From positions 744,001 through 808,000 of the forward strand of contig NZ_SLYW01000002.1 in NCBI RefSeq assembly GCF_004343585.1: a DNA stretch of 64,000 bases. The letters are read 5' to 3'. Position 1 is the first letter of the stretch; each line of letters opens with the position of its first letter. The notes under the pieces were generated by a model, which saw nothing but the letters and a program-made list of their open reading frames with translations, searched no databases and was not told the DNA's origin. The stretch comes from Neorhizobium sp. JUb45. Its GTDB lineage: Bacteria; Pseudomonadota; Alphaproteobacteria; Rhizobiales; Rhizobiaceae. Shown here in pieces: positions 28,722-39,641 of this stretch. Made by a program: the position numbers and the translations under genes.

Positions 28722-30767
28722 ATGAATTTTCATTCTGCCTATGCCCACGGTTTTGTGCGCGTCGCCACAGCCACGCCGGCCTGCGAGATCGGTGATCCGG
28801 CCTTCAATGCACAGGCGGTGCTGGAGCTGGCGCGTCAGGGCCATGATCAGGGCGTGGCGCTGATGGTGTTTCCCGAACTTGGCATCTCCGGTTATTCGAT
28901 CGATGATCTGCTGGGGCAGGCTGCACTTCTCGATTCCGTCGAAACTGCGCTGAAGACGCTGGTCGAAGTGAGCCGCGCGCTCATTCCCGTGCTGCTGGTG
29001 GGGGCGCCGCTTCGCCATCGCGGCCGGCTTTATAATTGCGCCATCGTCATTCATGCGGGCCAAATTCTCGGCGTGGTGCCGAAAGCGCATCTGCCCAACT
29101 ACCGCGAGTTCTACGAAAAACGCTGGTTCGCTTCGGGCCGCACGGTGCGCGGACAGGAGATTTCGGTTGCTGGACAGGTCGTGCCCTTCGGCATCGATCT
29201 TCTGTTCGAGGACCGCCGCATCGCCGATTTCGTTTTCCATGTGGAAATCTGCGAGGATGTATGGGTGCCGGCACCGCCGAGCGATTTTGGCGCTATGGCA
29301 GGCGCGACCATCCTCACCAACCTGTCGGCCAGCAATGTCACGGTCGGCAAGGCGGATGTGCGAAAACAGCTCTGCGCCAACCAGTCGTCGCGTAACATTG
29401 CCGCCTATCTCTATTCGGCGGCGGGGCCGGGCGAATCGACCACCGATCTCGCCTGGGACGGGCAGGCCTGCATCTATGAACTTGGCGATCTGCTGGCCGA
29501 AACCGAACGGTTCCCGGATGCGTCGCAGATGTGCGTTGCCGATATCGATGTCGAGCGCCTGGCGCTGGAGCGGCTGCGCACCGTCACTTTCGAAGATGCG
29601 GCCGAGCGTGTGTTGCGGGCAGACCAGCCATTCCGCCGCGTCGGTTTCGAGTTCGCGGCGCCCGAAGGCAATATCGGCCTGAAGCGATCCGTTGCGCGGT
29701 ATCCTTTCGTGCCATCCGATCCGGCCCGTCTGGATCAGGATTGTTACGAGACCTTCAACATTCAGGTGCAGGGCCTGATGAAGCGCCTGCGGGCAACCGG
29801 CATCAAGCGTCTCTGCATCGGCATTTCCGGCGGGCTGGATTCCACCCATGCGCTGCTGGTGGCGGCGCGCGCCTTTGACAGACTGGGCTGGCCGCGCACC
29901 GATATTCTCGGCTTCACCATGCCGGGTTTCGCCACCGGCGACGAAACGCTCGGCAATGCCTGGTCGCTGATGCGCAGCATCGGAATTACGGCGGAAGAGG
30001 TGGATATCAAGCCGCTGGCGCTGCAGCTTCTGAAAGATCTCGGCCATCCGTTTTCGGGCGGCGAGCCGGTTTATGATGTGACGTTTGAAAACGTGCAGGC
30101 GGGTCTGCGCACCGATTTTCTGTTCCGCGCCGCCAATCAGCGCAACGCGCTGGTGCTCGGCACCGGCGACCTTTCGGAAATCGGTCTTGGCTGGTCCACC
30201 TATGGTGTCGGCGACCAGATGAGCCATTACAATGTCAATGGCTCGGTCTCGAAGACGTTGATCCAGCATCTGATCCGCTGGGTGATCGAGAGCGGCAGTT
30301 TTGATGCCGAGGCGAATGCGACGCTGGAGCGCGTGCTCGGCACGATCATCTCGCCGGAACTGGTGCCGGCGGGCGCGGACGGCGTCATCCAGAGCACCGA
30401 GGACAAGATCGGTCCTTACGACCTGCACGATTTCACGCTCTATTACCTGACGCGGTATGGCCTGAAACCGTCGAAGATTGCCTATCTGGCGCATCATGCC
30501 TGGAGCGATGTGGCCGCCGGCGCATGGCCTTCGCATTTCCCGGATGAAAAGCGCCGCGCATACGATCTCGCCACCATCAGGAAATGGATGCAGACATTTC
30601 TGTTCCGCTTCTTCACCATCAGCCAGTTCAAGCGCTCGGCCTCGCCGAACGGCCCGAAGGTTACGTCCGGTGGTTCGCTGTCGCCGCGTGGCGACTGGCG
30701 CGCGCCGTCGGATGGCAATGCTCGGGTGTGGTTGAAAGAACTGGAGGAGAATGTGCCGGAGGGGTGA
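28722..30767 (+). CDS. nadE: Glutamine-dependent NAD+ synthetase
   Basis: A 681-residue two-domain enzyme of the large, glutamine-using type (length close to the M. tuberculosis enzyme). The N-terminal nitrilase-like glutaminase has the triad Glu52 ([10 protein letters not shown]), Lys121 ([11 protein letters not shown]) and Cys177 (VEICEDVWV); the C-terminal synthetase has the PP-loop [14 protein letters not shown] near residue 368 and [16 protein letters not shown]. The ATG has GGAG 6 bases upstream. Final step of NAD synthesis, next to nadK. Confidence 0.96.
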   Translation: MNFHSAYAHGFVRVATATPACEIGDPAFNAQAVLELARQGHDQGVALMVFPELGISGYSIDDLLGQAALLDSVETALKTLVEVSRALIPVLLVGAPLRHRGRLYNCAIVIHAGQILGVVPKAHLPNYREFYEKRWFASGRTVRGQEISVAGQVVPFGIDLLFEDRRIADFVFHVEICEDVWVPAPPSDFGAMAGATILTNLSASNVTVGKADVRKQLCANQSSRNIAAYLYSAAGPGESTTDLAWDGQACIYELGDLLAETERFPDASQMCVADIDVERLALERLRTVTFEDAAERVLRADQPFRRVGFEFAAPEGNIGLKRSVARYPFVPSDPARLDQDCYETFNIQVQGLMKRLRATGIKRLCIGISGGLDSTHALLVAARAFDRLGWPRTDILGFTMPGFATGDETLGNAWSLMRSIGITAEEVDIKPLALQLLKDLGHPFSGGEPVYDVTFENVQAGLRTDFLFRAANQRNALVLGTGDLSEIGLGWSTYGVGDQMSHYNVNGSVSKTLIQHLIRWVIESGSFDAEANATLERVLGTIISPELVPAGADGVIQSTEDKIGPYDLHDFTLYYLTRYGLKPSKIAYLAHHAWSDVAAGAWPSHFPDEKRRAYDLATIRKWMQTFLFRFFTISQFKRSASPNGPKVTSGGSLSPRGDWRAPSDGNARVWLKELEENVPEG

Positions 30768-30790
30768 GGCGTCAGGACATGAGGAAAAAA

Positions 30791-30918
30791 GACCCCTCCC
30801 AAGCCTCCCCACAAGGGGGAGGGCTTAACCCAGCCTCACCGCCGAGATCTGTTTGAGGCAAGTCGGTTGCCGCGAGTTTTCTCCCCCCTTGTGGGGGAGA
30901 TGGCCGGCAGGCCAGAGG
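30791..30918. repeat. Pair of inverted intergenic palindromic elements (RIME-like)
   Basis: Two related elements face each other after nadE. The first holds CCTCCCC / GGGGAGG (30804-30822); the second TCTCCCCC / GGGGGAGA (30880-30900) followed by TGGCC / GGCCA (30901-30914). Their cores CCCCACAAGGGGG and CCCCCTTGTGGGG are reverse complements. This resembles the dispersed intergenic mosaic elements of rhizobia; the family label is from memory. Confidence 0.75.
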
Positions 30919-30944
30919 GGGCCTTTCTTTATCTGAGGCCGCGT

Positions 30945-33014
30945 TTACCGCCACATCCCACGCATACGCGCCGTCACGTCGATGCGCACCTGCTTGCGGG
31001 CCGCCTTTTCCGCTTCCGACATCGGCTCCACCACCGGCCAAGCCGCCGTTTCGAAAAACTGCAGCAACGTTGCCGGAATGAAGCGGGTGCGGGCGGCATA
31101 GACATGCCGGTCGCCCTGAGAGTGCTGGCCGTGGGTGAAGAAACGTTGCGGGGTGATGAGGTCGAGGCTGTCCTTGGCGCGCGTCATCGCCACGTAGAGC
31201 AGGCGGCGTTCTTCCTCGACTTCGGCGCTGGTGCCGACACCGAGATCGGAGGGAATGCAGCCATCGACGCAGTTCAGCACGAAGACCGAGCGCCATTCCT
31301 GCCCCTTGGCCGAATGGATGGTCGAGAGGATCAGGTAATCGTCGTCTAGCAGCGGCACGCCGGCCTGATCGCTGGTGGCGCTGGGCGGGTCGAGCGTCAG
31401 TTCGGTGAGGAACCGTTCGCGTGAGGCATATCCCGAGGCAATCTGTTCCAGTTGCAGAAGATCGGCCTTGCGGGTCTCGGCATCCTCATGGATGCGCTCC
31501 AGATGCGGTTCGTACCAGTTACGGGCCGTGCCGATTTCCGATGGCCAGCCTTCGCCGCGCCTTACGGACGATAACATCTCGACGAATCGCATCCAGTCCT
31601 CGCCGCTGCGGGGCGGGGCGGGGATTTCCTGCAAAGCCGCGAGTGGCTCGGGATCGGTTGCGATGGCATCCAGAATTTTGCCGGCCGTCTGCGGGCCGAC
31701 ACCGGGGATGAGCTGCATCAGCCGGAAACCGGCGACGCGGTCACGTGGGTTCTGGGCAAAACGCAGTGCGGCCAGCAGGTCCTTCACATGCGCGCTGTCC
31801 AAAAATTTCAGGCCGCCGAATTTCACGAAGGGAATGTTGCGGCGGGTGAGTTCCACTTCCAGCGGGCCGGAATGGTTGGAGGAGCGGAACAGCACGGCCT
31901 GGTTTTTCAGGGGCATGCCGGTTTCGCGGTTCTCCAGAATTTTTTCGCAGATGTAATTGGCCTGCTCGTTTTCATCGCGCACGGCGACGAGGCGAGGCCG
32001 TTCCGCCGATTGCCTCTCGGTCCACAGGTTCTTGGTGAAGCGTTCGCGGGCCAGATCGATGACGCCATTGGCGGCGGCCAGGATAGTATTCGTGGAGCGG
32101 TAATTGCGGTCGAGCGTGATGATATCGGCCGGCGGTTCGAAGGATTTTGGAAAATCCAGAATGTTGCGGATTGTGGCGGCGCGAAACGAATAGATCGACT
32201 GGGCGTCGTCGCCGACCACGGTCAGGCCGCGGCCGCCGGGTTTCAAGCCCATCAGGATGGTCGATTGCAGCCGATTGGTGTCCTGATATTCATCGACCAG
32301 AACATGATCGAAACGCGCGCCGATATCGGTGGCCAGCTGCGGCTCGGACATGGTCTGCGCCCAGTAGAGCAGAAGATCGTCGTAATCGAGAACGTTCTGG
32401 GCCTGCTTGGCTTCGACATAGGAGCCGAACAGGTCACGCAGTTGCGCTTCCCAGGCGGCACACCATGGAAAATTTGTCTTCAGCACCTCGCCGAGTGCTG
32501 CTTCCGAATTCACCACGCGTGAATAGATGGCAAGGCAGGTGCCCTTTGTCGGAAACCGGCTTTCCGTTTTGGAGAAACCCAGTTCGTGCCGGATGAGGTT
32601 CATCAGGTCGGCTGAGTCTTCGCGGTCGTGGATGGTGAAATCCGGGTCGAGGCCGATCTGTTCGGCATACATGCGCATCAGTCGCGCGCCGATGCCGTGG
32701 AATGTGCCGGCCCAGGCCATCGCATCGGTCATGACGCCGGCATTGGCGCCGAGAACCTGACCGCAGATGCGCTCGACGCGTTTGCCCATCTCTGAGGCGG
32801 CCCGTCGGGAAAATGTCATCAGCAGGATACGGCGCGGATCGGCACCATTGACGATCAGGTGGGCAACGCGATGCGCCAGCGTGTTGGTCTTGCCGGATCC
32901 TGCCCCGGCGATGACCAGCAGCGGGCCGCTGTCGCCGGTCTTGGCGGCCGTCGCACCGTGCTCGACTGCGCGACGCTGAGCGTCGTTGAGTGTTTCGAGA
33001 TAGGCGAGGCTCAT
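30945..33014 (-). CDS. UvrD/PcrA-like ATP-dependent DNA helicase
   Basis: A 689-residue superfamily 1A helicase. Q-like motif LNDAQRRAV, Walker A GAGSGKT at 37-43, motif II in HVLVDEYQDTNRLQ, motif III VVGDDAQSIYSFRAA, motif IV DRNYRSTNTI, motif V STIHSAKGQEWRSVFVLN and motif VI EEERRLLYVAMTRAKD. Slightly shorter than UvrD, with a C-terminal end VRIDVTARMRGMWR. The organism's canonical UvrD may be elsewhere, so I leave the symbol blank. Acts in DNA repair or fork processing; exact role not decided. Confidence 0.9.
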   Translation of the reverse strand: MSLAYLETLNDAQRRAVEHGATAAKTGDSGPLLVIAGAGSGKTNTLAHRVAHLIVNGADPRRILLMTFSRRAASEMGKRVERICGQVLGANAGVMTDAMAWAGTFHGIGARLMRMYAEQIGLDPDFTIHDREDSADLMNLIRHELGFSKTESRFPTKGTCLAIYSRVVNSEAALGEVLKTNFPWCAAWEAQLRDLFGSYVEAKQAQNVLDYDDLLLYWAQTMSEPQLATDIGARFDHVLVDEYQDTNRLQSTILMGLKPGGRGLTVVGDDAQSIYSFRAATIRNILDFPKSFEPPADIITLDRNYRSTNTILAAANGVIDLARERFTKNLWTERQSAERPRLVAVRDENEQANYICEKILENRETGMPLKNQAVLFRSSNHSGPLEVELTRRNIPFVKFGGLKFLDSAHVKDLLAALRFAQNPRDRVAGFRLMQLIPGVGPQTAGKILDAIATDPEPLAALQEIPAPPRSGEDWMRFVEMLSSVRRGEGWPSEIGTARNWYEPHLERIHEDAETRKADLLQLEQIASGYASRERFLTELTLDPPSATSDQAGVPLLDDDYLILSTIHSAKGQEWRSVFVLNCVDGCIPSDLGVGTSAEVEEERRLLYVAMTRAKDSLDLITPQRFFTHGQHSQGDRHVYAARTRFIPATLLQFFETAAWPVVEPMSEAEKAARKQVRIDVTARMRGMWR

Positions 33015-33181
33015 GGGCTTTTCCGAATCATGCGGTGATTTCTAACTGATTCTCTTGGTCAGGCGCAGATTTTTGCGAACGGTTGTGGCGGCGGTGGTTC
33101 ACGCCTGCATCAAATATTAGAGGTTGTGGAACAAAACTGCGTGCGCGCCATTATATCCAGTCATAAAACGAAGAGGGCCAC

Positions 33182-33598
33182 ATGCCGCATCGGATTCTCG
33201 TGGTAGAAGACCAGCTGCTGATCGCATTGCATATCGAAGATGCGGTGCTGGCCCTGGGTCATGAAGTTGCCGGCATTGCGGCCAATACCGCCGATGCCCT
33301 GGATGCCGGCGATGATGCCGACATCGCCCTTGTCGATGTTCACCTGCAGGATGGCGCCACCGGCCCGGATATCGGCCGGGAGCTTGCGGCACGCGGGCTG
33401 ACAGTCATTTTCATGACCGCCAACCCAGAGGCAATTGCCAGCGGCATACCCGGAACGCTCGGCGTCATCTCGAAACCACTGTTCGATCTCGAACTGATCG
33501 GCTCGATCCAGTTCGCCGCCGAGGTGCGGGATGGCCGCAATGCGACGCCGCCCGAACGCATGCGTTGTTTCGACAAGCGGGCGACGGCGCTGCACTGA
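33182..33598 (+). CDS. Receiver-domain-only response regulator
   Basis: A 138-residue CheY-like protein. Acidic pocket Glu9-Asp10 (LVVEDQ), phospho-acceptor Asp52 (LVDVHLQDG), Thr/Ala switch near 79 (IFMTAN) and Lys98 (VISKPL). There is no output domain; the last 25 residues are an unrelated tail (TPPERMRCFDKRATALH). No histidine kinase is adjacent, so it is an orphan. Single-domain regulators of this kind act in phosphorelays or cell-cycle and stress control in alphaproteobacteria; which pathway is unknown. Confidence 0.88.
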   Translation: MPHRILVVEDQLLIALHIEDAVLALGHEVAGIAANTADALDAGDDADIALVDVHLQDGATGPDIGRELAARGLTVIFMTANPEAIASGIPGTLGVISKPLFDLELIGSIQFAAEVRDGRNATPPERMRCFDKRATALH

Positions 33599-33605
33599 CG
33601 GTTGA

Positions 33606-34487
33606 TTACGCCTTGGCCAGATGCTGACGTGCTGCGTAAAGCGCGATCGCTGCCGCATTCGACACATTGAGCGATTTGATCGCGCCCGGCATGTCGAGAC
33701 GCGCCAGCGCATCGACGGTTTCGCGCGTCTTCTGGCGCAGGCCCTTGCCCTCGGAACCGAGCACGAGCGCAACCTTGCCCGCAGCGAACGTGCCTTCCAG
33801 CGGGGCCGGGCCTTCCGAATCGAGACCAATCGTCTGGAACCCGAGTTTCTGCAACTCGGCCAGTGCATCGGCCAGATTGCCGATCTGGATATAGGGTATC
33901 ATTTCCAGCGCGCCGGAGGCCGACTTGGCCATGACGCCCGATTCGGTCGGGCTGTGACGCTGGGTGGTGATCAGAGCGCCTGCCTCGAAGGCGACGGCGG
34001 AGCGCATGATGGCGCCGACATTGTGCGGATCGGTAACCTGATCGAGCACGAGAATGAGATTGCTTTCCTTCAGCGCTTCCAGACGGCGAACCGGCAGCGG
34101 TTTCGTCTCGATCATAGCGCCCTGATGAATGGCGTCGGGGCCGAGATGTTTGTCGATATCCTGCGGCGAGACGAATTCGACAGGGAAGGGCAGGGCGTGG
34201 GATTCGCCGATATCGAGACGCACGAAGGCGTTCTGCGTCACCGTCAGTTTGACGATCTTGCGCTCGGGATTGTCTATGACGGCGCGCACGGTGTGCAGGC
34301 CATAGAGAAAGACCTGGTCAGGCTGCAGCTGCGGCGCCTTCCAGTTTTCATGCGCGGGTTTCGGTCGCTTGCGCGGATCCGGCGTCGGAATGTCGCCGCG
34401 CTCGCGTTTGGCATCGCGCACATTGCGGCGCAGGGTGGCGTAATGGCTGTCACGCCCGGATTTGTCGTTTTGATCATTTTTGCTCAT
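33606..34487 (-). CDS. rlmB: 23S rRNA (guanosine-2'-O-)-methyltransferase RlmB-like (SpoU/TrmH family)
   Basis: A 293-residue SPOUT methyltransferase. The first 50 residues are charged and disordered; then a substrate-binding domain (FLYGLHTVRAVIDNPERKI) and the SpoU knot with DQVTDPHNVGAIMRSAVAFE, LVLGSEGKGLR and IKSLNVSNAAAIALYAAR. The expected target is the 2'-O of G2251 in the peptidyl-transferase P loop; the symbol rests on homology. Ends 8 bases from the convergent response regulator. Confidence 0.9.
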   Translation of the reverse strand: MSKNDQNDKSGRDSHYATLRRNVRDAKRERGDIPTPDPRKRPKPAHENWKAPQLQPDQVFLYGLHTVRAVIDNPERKIVKLTVTQNAFVRLDIGESHALPFPVEFVSPQDIDKHLGPDAIHQGAMIETKPLPVRRLEALKESNLILVLDQVTDPHNVGAIMRSAVAFEAGALITTQRHSPTESGVMAKSASGALEMIPYIQIGNLADALAELQKLGFQTIGLDSEGPAPLEGTFAAGKVALVLGSEGKGLRQKTRETVDALARLDMPGAIKSLNVSNAAAIALYAARQHLAKA

Positions 34488-34642
34488 GCCGCCTTATAAC
34501 GGCAGGCGCGGTTCCGGCAAAGCCCCGTATCCGCTGGTTTGCAGAGCTTTGGTCGCCGTTCACTCTATCCACAGGGTGAGGGCACATTCATCAGCCTGAC
34601 ATATCAATCTGTGTTTTTTCTGAAGTTTTCGTTTTGACCCGT

Positions 34643-34671
34643 GTTGACAGCAGCGAAAGTGCCCGTCATAT
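34643..34671 (+). promoter_or_regulatory. Predicted promoter of tRNA-Tyr / tRNA-Gly / tuf
   Basis: GTTGAC, 17 bases, TCATAT, against the rhizobial sigma-70 consensus CTTGAC-N17-CTATAT. Located about 70 bases before tRNA-Tyr. The surrounding 34488-34743 gap contains no gene. Confidence 0.6.
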
Positions 34672-34743
34672 ACGCCGCACAGAACGAGACGCGGTTTCGC
34701 TGAACGTTCTGAAGAGCTTGGTTCTCGATCCAGACGAAATACT

Positions 34744-34828
34744 GGAGGGATGCCCGAGTGGTTAAAGGGGACGGACTGTAAATCCGTTGGCTCAGCCTAC
34801 GTTGGTTCAAATCCAACTCCCTCCACCA
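34744..34828 (+). tRNA. tRNA-Tyr (anticodon GTA)
   Basis: An 85-base class II tRNA with encoded CCA. Acceptor GGAGGGA / TCCCTCC, anticodon stem ACGGA/TCCGT with loop CTGTAAA, a long variable arm (TGGCTCAGCCTA) and T-loop TTCAAAT. Confidence 0.97.
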
Positions 34829-34856
34829 TTTCGTTGCATGGATCGAACCAGACCCC

Positions 34857-34930
34857 GCGGGTATAGCTCAATGGTAGAGCAGCAGCCTTCCAAGCTGAAT
34901 ACGCGGGTTCGATTCCCGCTACCCGCTCCA
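34857..34930 (+). tRNA. tRNA-Gly (anticodon TCC)
   Basis: A 74-base tRNA with encoded CCA. Acceptor GCGGGTA / TACCCGC, anticodon loop CTTCCAA, T-loop TTCGATT. It is 28 bases after tRNA-Tyr. Tyr-Gly-tuf is the same order as tyrU-glyT upstream of tufB in E. coli. Confidence 0.97.
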
Positions 34931-34986
34931 GATTTTCTCTCCTCTATATTCCTGTCTTCAACAGCGCCAAGCCATTTGGTCGGCGC

Positions 34987-35070
34987 ATGTTTTATTTCGT
35001 CGGCGGCTTCGTAGCCACGATCGTTCTGCTGCTGGCCGTGAACTTCGCCATATTCGCGATGAGCCGGTGA
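34987..35070 (+). CDS. Possible 27-aa hydrophobic peptide
   Basis: ATG to TGA encoding MFYFVGGFVATIVLLLAVNF and a short end, a single membrane span, in the 349-base gap between tRNA-Gly and tuf. There is no clear Shine-Dalgarno. Coding is uncertain; it may be chance within the leader of tuf. The rest of this gap shows no other signal. Confidence 0.25.
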   Translation: MFYFVGGFVATIVLLLAVNFAIFAMSR

Positions 35071-35279
35071 GGGGATCGCGGATGAGCCGGGTGGCCGGTG
35101 ATCCGCACTTTATAAGCAAATGGGAAAACAGTCGCTTCGCAGGGCTTGGTGTTCTGCAAGCGCGCACCTAAATAGGGCCCAGCAATTAAGTCTTGCGCAT
35201 TCGTAGCGAAAGCCTTAAACGGCGACACCAAATCCGTTCACTGCGGATCTATCATCCCTACAGATTATAGGAAGCATCA

Positions 35280-36455
<1,176 letters not shown>

Positions 36456-36478
36456 TCCTCGATCGAATTGAATAAGAT

Positions 36479-36508
36479 AGGCCTCGCCGGCAACGGCGAG
36501 GCCTTTTT
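36479..36508 (+). terminator. Intrinsic terminator of tuf copy 1
   Basis: An 11-bp perfect stem AGGCCTCGCCG / CGGCGAGGCCT, loop GCAA, followed by a T-run. Confidence 0.93.
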
Positions 36509-36539
36509 CGTTGGTGATTCTGTCGGGGAGGGGGCACCT

Positions 36540-36820
36540 TTGATTCGGTATCTCATTGTTGCAATTGTGATTCTGTCCTCTTCCATGATTCTGCCAGTAC
36601 CGGCAGAGGCGCGCTGTCCGGAGCGGCCGGCCTGCAAGGGCTGTGGATGCAAGGGCGGCCCCGGCTATCGTGGCCGGATGGTCGCTGCGTCGGCTTCAAG
36701 CAACTGTCCAAGGTCTGCGGCACGCCGCCCGAAGCGCGCTGTACCTTCGAAAATGCGCCCGGTACCGGGCAGAATCGTGAATGCGCATTTGGTGATGGGT
36801 CTGAAAAGCCGGCGGCTTGA
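36540..36820 (+). pseudogene. Small Cys-rich secreted protein gene with a one-base deletion
   Basis: From a TTG with GGGGAGGGGG 6-7 bases upstream, one frame gives a signal peptide (IRYLIVAIVILSSSMILPVP, cleavage near AEA) and a Cys-rich start RCPERPACKGCGCKGGPGYRG (45 residues). The continuing sequence PDGRCVGFKQLSKVCG, EARCTFENAPGTGQNRECAF lies in the other frame and ends at TGA 36818-36820. One extra C at about 36674 (GGCCCGGAT instead of GGCCGGAT) restores a 93-residue protein with eight Cys. The site is not a classical slippery sequence, so a real lesion or a sequencing error is likelier than recoding. Function unknown. Confidence 0.75.
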
Positions 36821-36954
36821 ATGGGCTTTCCACCGTTCATCCATAAAAGTGTCGCATCTCTTGCAGAAACCCACTTGCCAACTCCGGTTCATCGCCTTAA
36901 AGAGCGCACACGTCCTTCACGGACAGCGCTTCGGCGCAGGTCCAAAAAGGGTTT

Positions 36955-37030
<76 letters not shown>

Positions 37031-37227
37031 TTTTCTTGAGGTTGATACGCGCGGTTGTTTCGCAGCATGGTCGCCGAAGAAAATTGGTCTGCCGGTAGTC
37101 CGGCTTCATCGGATATCGATTTCCTCTTGTGAAAGCTGAAATCGGTGTCTATGTAGGGTAAGAACAGACACGCGGTGCGTGGGGCTGAATAAGATCAGCT
37201 TTACGTGCCGTAATTGCGTGGACAGTT

Positions 37228-37428
37228 ATGGCATCCAAAACCAACCCGATTACGTTCCTGCGACAGGTGCGCACCGAGACGAAGAAGGTCACCTGGCCTT
37301 CGCGTCGTGAAACAATGATCTCGACCGCGATGGTCCTGGTCATGGTTGTTGTGGCTGCCCTGTTCTTTTTCGCCGCTGACCAGCTTATCGGCTGGCTCCT
37401 CGGCTTCGTTATGAATTTCGGCGTTTGA
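37228..37428 (+). CDS. secE: Preprotein translocase subunit SecE
   Basis: A 66-residue single-span SecE, the short form found in most bacteria. The amphipathic helix FLRQVRTETKKVTWPSRRET precedes the membrane segment AMVLVMVVVAALFFFAADQLI. It clamps SecY in the translocon. nusG follows at once. Confidence 0.95.
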   Translation: MASKTNPITFLRQVRTETKKVTWPSRRETMISTAMVLVMVVVAALFFFAADQLIGWLLGFVMNFGV

Positions 37429-37443
37429 TTGGTTGGTATGAAG

Positions 37444-37974
37444 ATGGCGGCACGTTGGTACATCGTCCACGCATATTCGAACTTCGAAAAGAAGGTCGCT
37501 GAGGATATCGAGAACAAGGCTCGCCAGAAAGGGCTTGAGCATCTGTTCGAACGTATTCTGGTGCCGACAGAGAAGGTGACGGAAGTGCGTCGCGGCCGCA
37601 AGGTCGACAGCGAGCGCAAGTTCTTCCCCGGCTACGTTCTGGTTCGTGCGAACCTGACCGACGAAGCCTATCACCTGATCAAGAATACGCCGAAGGTCAC
37701 CGGTTTCCTTGGTTCCGACAACAAGCCGGTTCCGATCCCGGACTTTGAAGCCGACCGTATCCTAGGTCAGGTCCAGGAAGGTGTCGAGCGTCCGAAGTCC
37801 TCGATCTCCTACGAGATCGGTGAACAGGTTCGTGTTTCCGACGGTCCGTTCGCATCGTTCAACGGTGTGGTGCAGGATGTCGATGAAGAGCGTTCGCGCC
37901 TCAAGGTCGAAGTTTCGATCTTTGGTCGCGCCACTCCGGTGGAGCTCGAATACGCTCAGGTCGAGAAGGTCTGA
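37444..37974 (+). CDS. nusG: Transcription termination/antitermination factor NusG
   Basis: A 176-residue protein with an NGN domain (ARWYIVHAYSNFEKKVAEDI, RKFFPGYVLVRANL) and a C-terminal KOW domain (GEQVRVSDGPFASFNGVVQD, VSIFGRATPVELEYAQVEKV). Couples RNA polymerase to Rho and to the ribosome. The ATG at MAARWYIVHA is chosen; ATG two codons earlier and TTG at 37429 are in frame but not conserved. Confidence 0.96.
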   Translation: MAARWYIVHAYSNFEKKVAEDIENKARQKGLEHLFERILVPTEKVTEVRRGRKVDSERKFFPGYVLVRANLTDEAYHLIKNTPKVTGFLGSDNKPVPIPDFEADRILGQVQEGVERPKSSISYEIGEQVRVSDGPFASFNGVVQDVDEERSRLKVEVSIFGRATPVELEYAQVEKV

Positions 37975-38155
37975 ACATTTGTTTCGAATTGGGGTCGACC
38001 GCTTGATGTGGTCGGCCTCGCGCGGCGTTTGCCGCAACCGCGTGGGAGGGGAGGCGTCTTAGCCGGATGTCCCGACCGTACCACGCAACCGCAGCCGTCG
38101 ATCCTTCGGGTCGGCATATCGGGCCGACATTCGGTCCATAACGAAAGGCAGAGAA

Positions 38156-38587
38156 ATGGCTAAGAAAGTAGCAGGCCAGCTCAAGCTTCAGGTCAAGGCA
38201 GGATCGGCTAACCCGTCCCCGCCGATCGGCCCGGCGCTTGGTCAGCGTGGCATCAACATCATGGAATTCTGCAAGGCGTTCAATGCCGCCACGCAGGAAA
38301 TGGAAAAGGGTATGCCGATCCCGGTCGTCATCACCTATTACCAGGACAAGTCCTTCACCTTCGCAATGAAGCAGCCGCCGGTTACCTACTGGCTGAAGAA
38401 GGAAGCGAAGATCACGTCCGGTTCCAAGACGCCTGGTAAGGGCGGCAAGGCCGGCACCATCACCAAGGCTCAGGTCCGTGCGATCGCCGAAGGTAAGATG
38501 AAGGATCTCAACGCAGCCGATATCGAAGGCGCAATGCTGATGGTTGAGGGCTCTGCCCGCTCCATGGGCCTGGAAGTGGTGGCGTAA
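38156..38587 (+). CDS. rplK: 50S ribosomal protein L11
   Basis: 143 residues: [36 protein letters not shown], and the C-terminal rRNA-binding domain with [20 protein letters not shown]. Part of the GTPase-associated centre. A 181-base gap without a gene separates it from nusG and probably holds the rplK promoter; rplA starts one base after its stop. Confidence 0.98.
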   Translation: MAKKVAGQLKLQVKAGSANPSPPIGPALGQRGINIMEFCKAFNAATQEMEKGMPIPVVITYYQDKSFTFAMKQPPVTYWLKKEAKITSGSKTPGKGGKAGTITKAQVRAIAEGKMKDLNAADIEGAMLMVEGSARSMGLEVVA

Positions 38588-38588
38588 C

Positions 38589-39281
38589 ATGGCAAAAGTT
38601 GCAAAGCGTCTCCAGAAGATCCGTGAAGGCATCGATCCGACCAAGCTGATCGCACTTTCCGATGCCATCTCGGCTGTCAAGGAACGCGCTATCGCGAAGT
38701 TCGACGAAACCATCGAAATCTCGATGAACCTCGGCGTTGACCCGCGTCACGCAGACCAGATGGTCCGCGGCGTTGTCAACCTGCCGAACGGCACCGGCCG
38801 CGACGTTCGCGTTGCCGTCTTCGCACGTGGCGCCAAGGCTGATGAAGCCAAGGCTGCTGGCGCAGACATCGTCGGCGCAGAAGACCTGCTGGAAATCGTT
38901 CAGGGCGGCAAGATCGACTTCGATCGTTGCATCGCTACCCCGGACATGATGCCGCTGGTCGGTCGTCTCGGTAAGGTTCTCGGCCCGCGTGGCATGATGC
39001 CGAACCCGAAGGTCGGTACCGTGACCATGGACGTCGCCGGCGCCGTCAAGGCATCCAAGGGCGGTGCAGTCGAATTCCGCGTCGAGAAGGCTGGTATCGT
39101 CCACGCCGGCATCGGCAAGGCTTCCTTCGACGCCAAGGCTCTGGAAGAAAACATCAAGGCTTTCGCCGATGCGGTCGTCAAGGCCAAGCCGGCTGGCGCC
39201 AAGGGCAACTACGTCAAGCGCGTTGCAATCTCCTCGACCATGGGTCCGGGCGTTCGCATCGAGCCGTCGTCGGTTCTCTAA
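38589..39281 (+). CDS. rplA: 50S ribosomal protein L1
   Basis: 230 residues with [56 protein letters not shown] and [19 protein letters not shown]. Forms the L1 stalk and in E. coli represses its own L11-L1 mRNA. The ATG at 38589 overlaps nothing and lies one base after rplK's stop, giving coupling. Confidence 0.98.
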   Translation: MAKVAKRLQKIREGIDPTKLIALSDAISAVKERAIAKFDETIEISMNLGVDPRHADQMVRGVVNLPNGTGRDVRVAVFARGAKADEAKAAGADIVGAEDLLEIVQGGKIDFDRCIATPDMMPLVGRLGKVLGPRGMMPNPKVGTVTMDVAGAVKASKGGAVEFRVEKAGIVHAGIGKASFDAKALEENIKAFADAVVKAKPAGAKGNYVKRVAISSTMGPGVRIEPSSVL

Positions 39282-39641
39282 GACAAGTTTGCCGGGCTGC
39301 TCGTCAGTCCGGCCGCACTGATTTCCGGTTCCGCAAGGAGCCGGAGATTTCCGGAGAAATCCGGAACTCCTGTCCGAGATTGTGGGTGGTCTAGGTCTCT
39401 TGAGATCGAAACCTTAATCGTATGACCTGCATGAGACTGGTAAGACCCAAGGTTTTTGAGATGCGTGATGCATCCCCTTAAGTGTTGGTTCGAGCCTGGA
39501 ATGCCTTGTGCCTGCAGTCAAACTGTAGAGCAGGGGGGCAGGATCCTCAAACGCCAGACATGGTCTTTTCGAAGATCCTGAATGGCAAAGGCAAACCGAT
39601 GGGGCCTGCAGGATTGCGGTCCCGTCAACTGGAGACAGACA
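39282..39641 (+). promoter_or_regulatory. rplJL leader region (360 bp, no gene)
   Basis: The gap between rplA and rplJ is long and contains inverted repeats such as TCCGG-rich pairs around 39325-39375 (GATTTCCGG / CCGGAGAAATC-like). In many bacteria the L10 leader here binds L10-(L12)4 and controls rplJL. A promoter and an L10-type leader are inferred from position; I could not build a consensus fold by eye. Confidence 0.5.

Noticed and set aside
36674..36680. Programmed -1 frameshift in the Cys-rich gene
   Set aside because: The site GGCCGGATG lacks a heptameric slippery pattern and no clear stimulatory structure follows; a one-base deletion is simpler.
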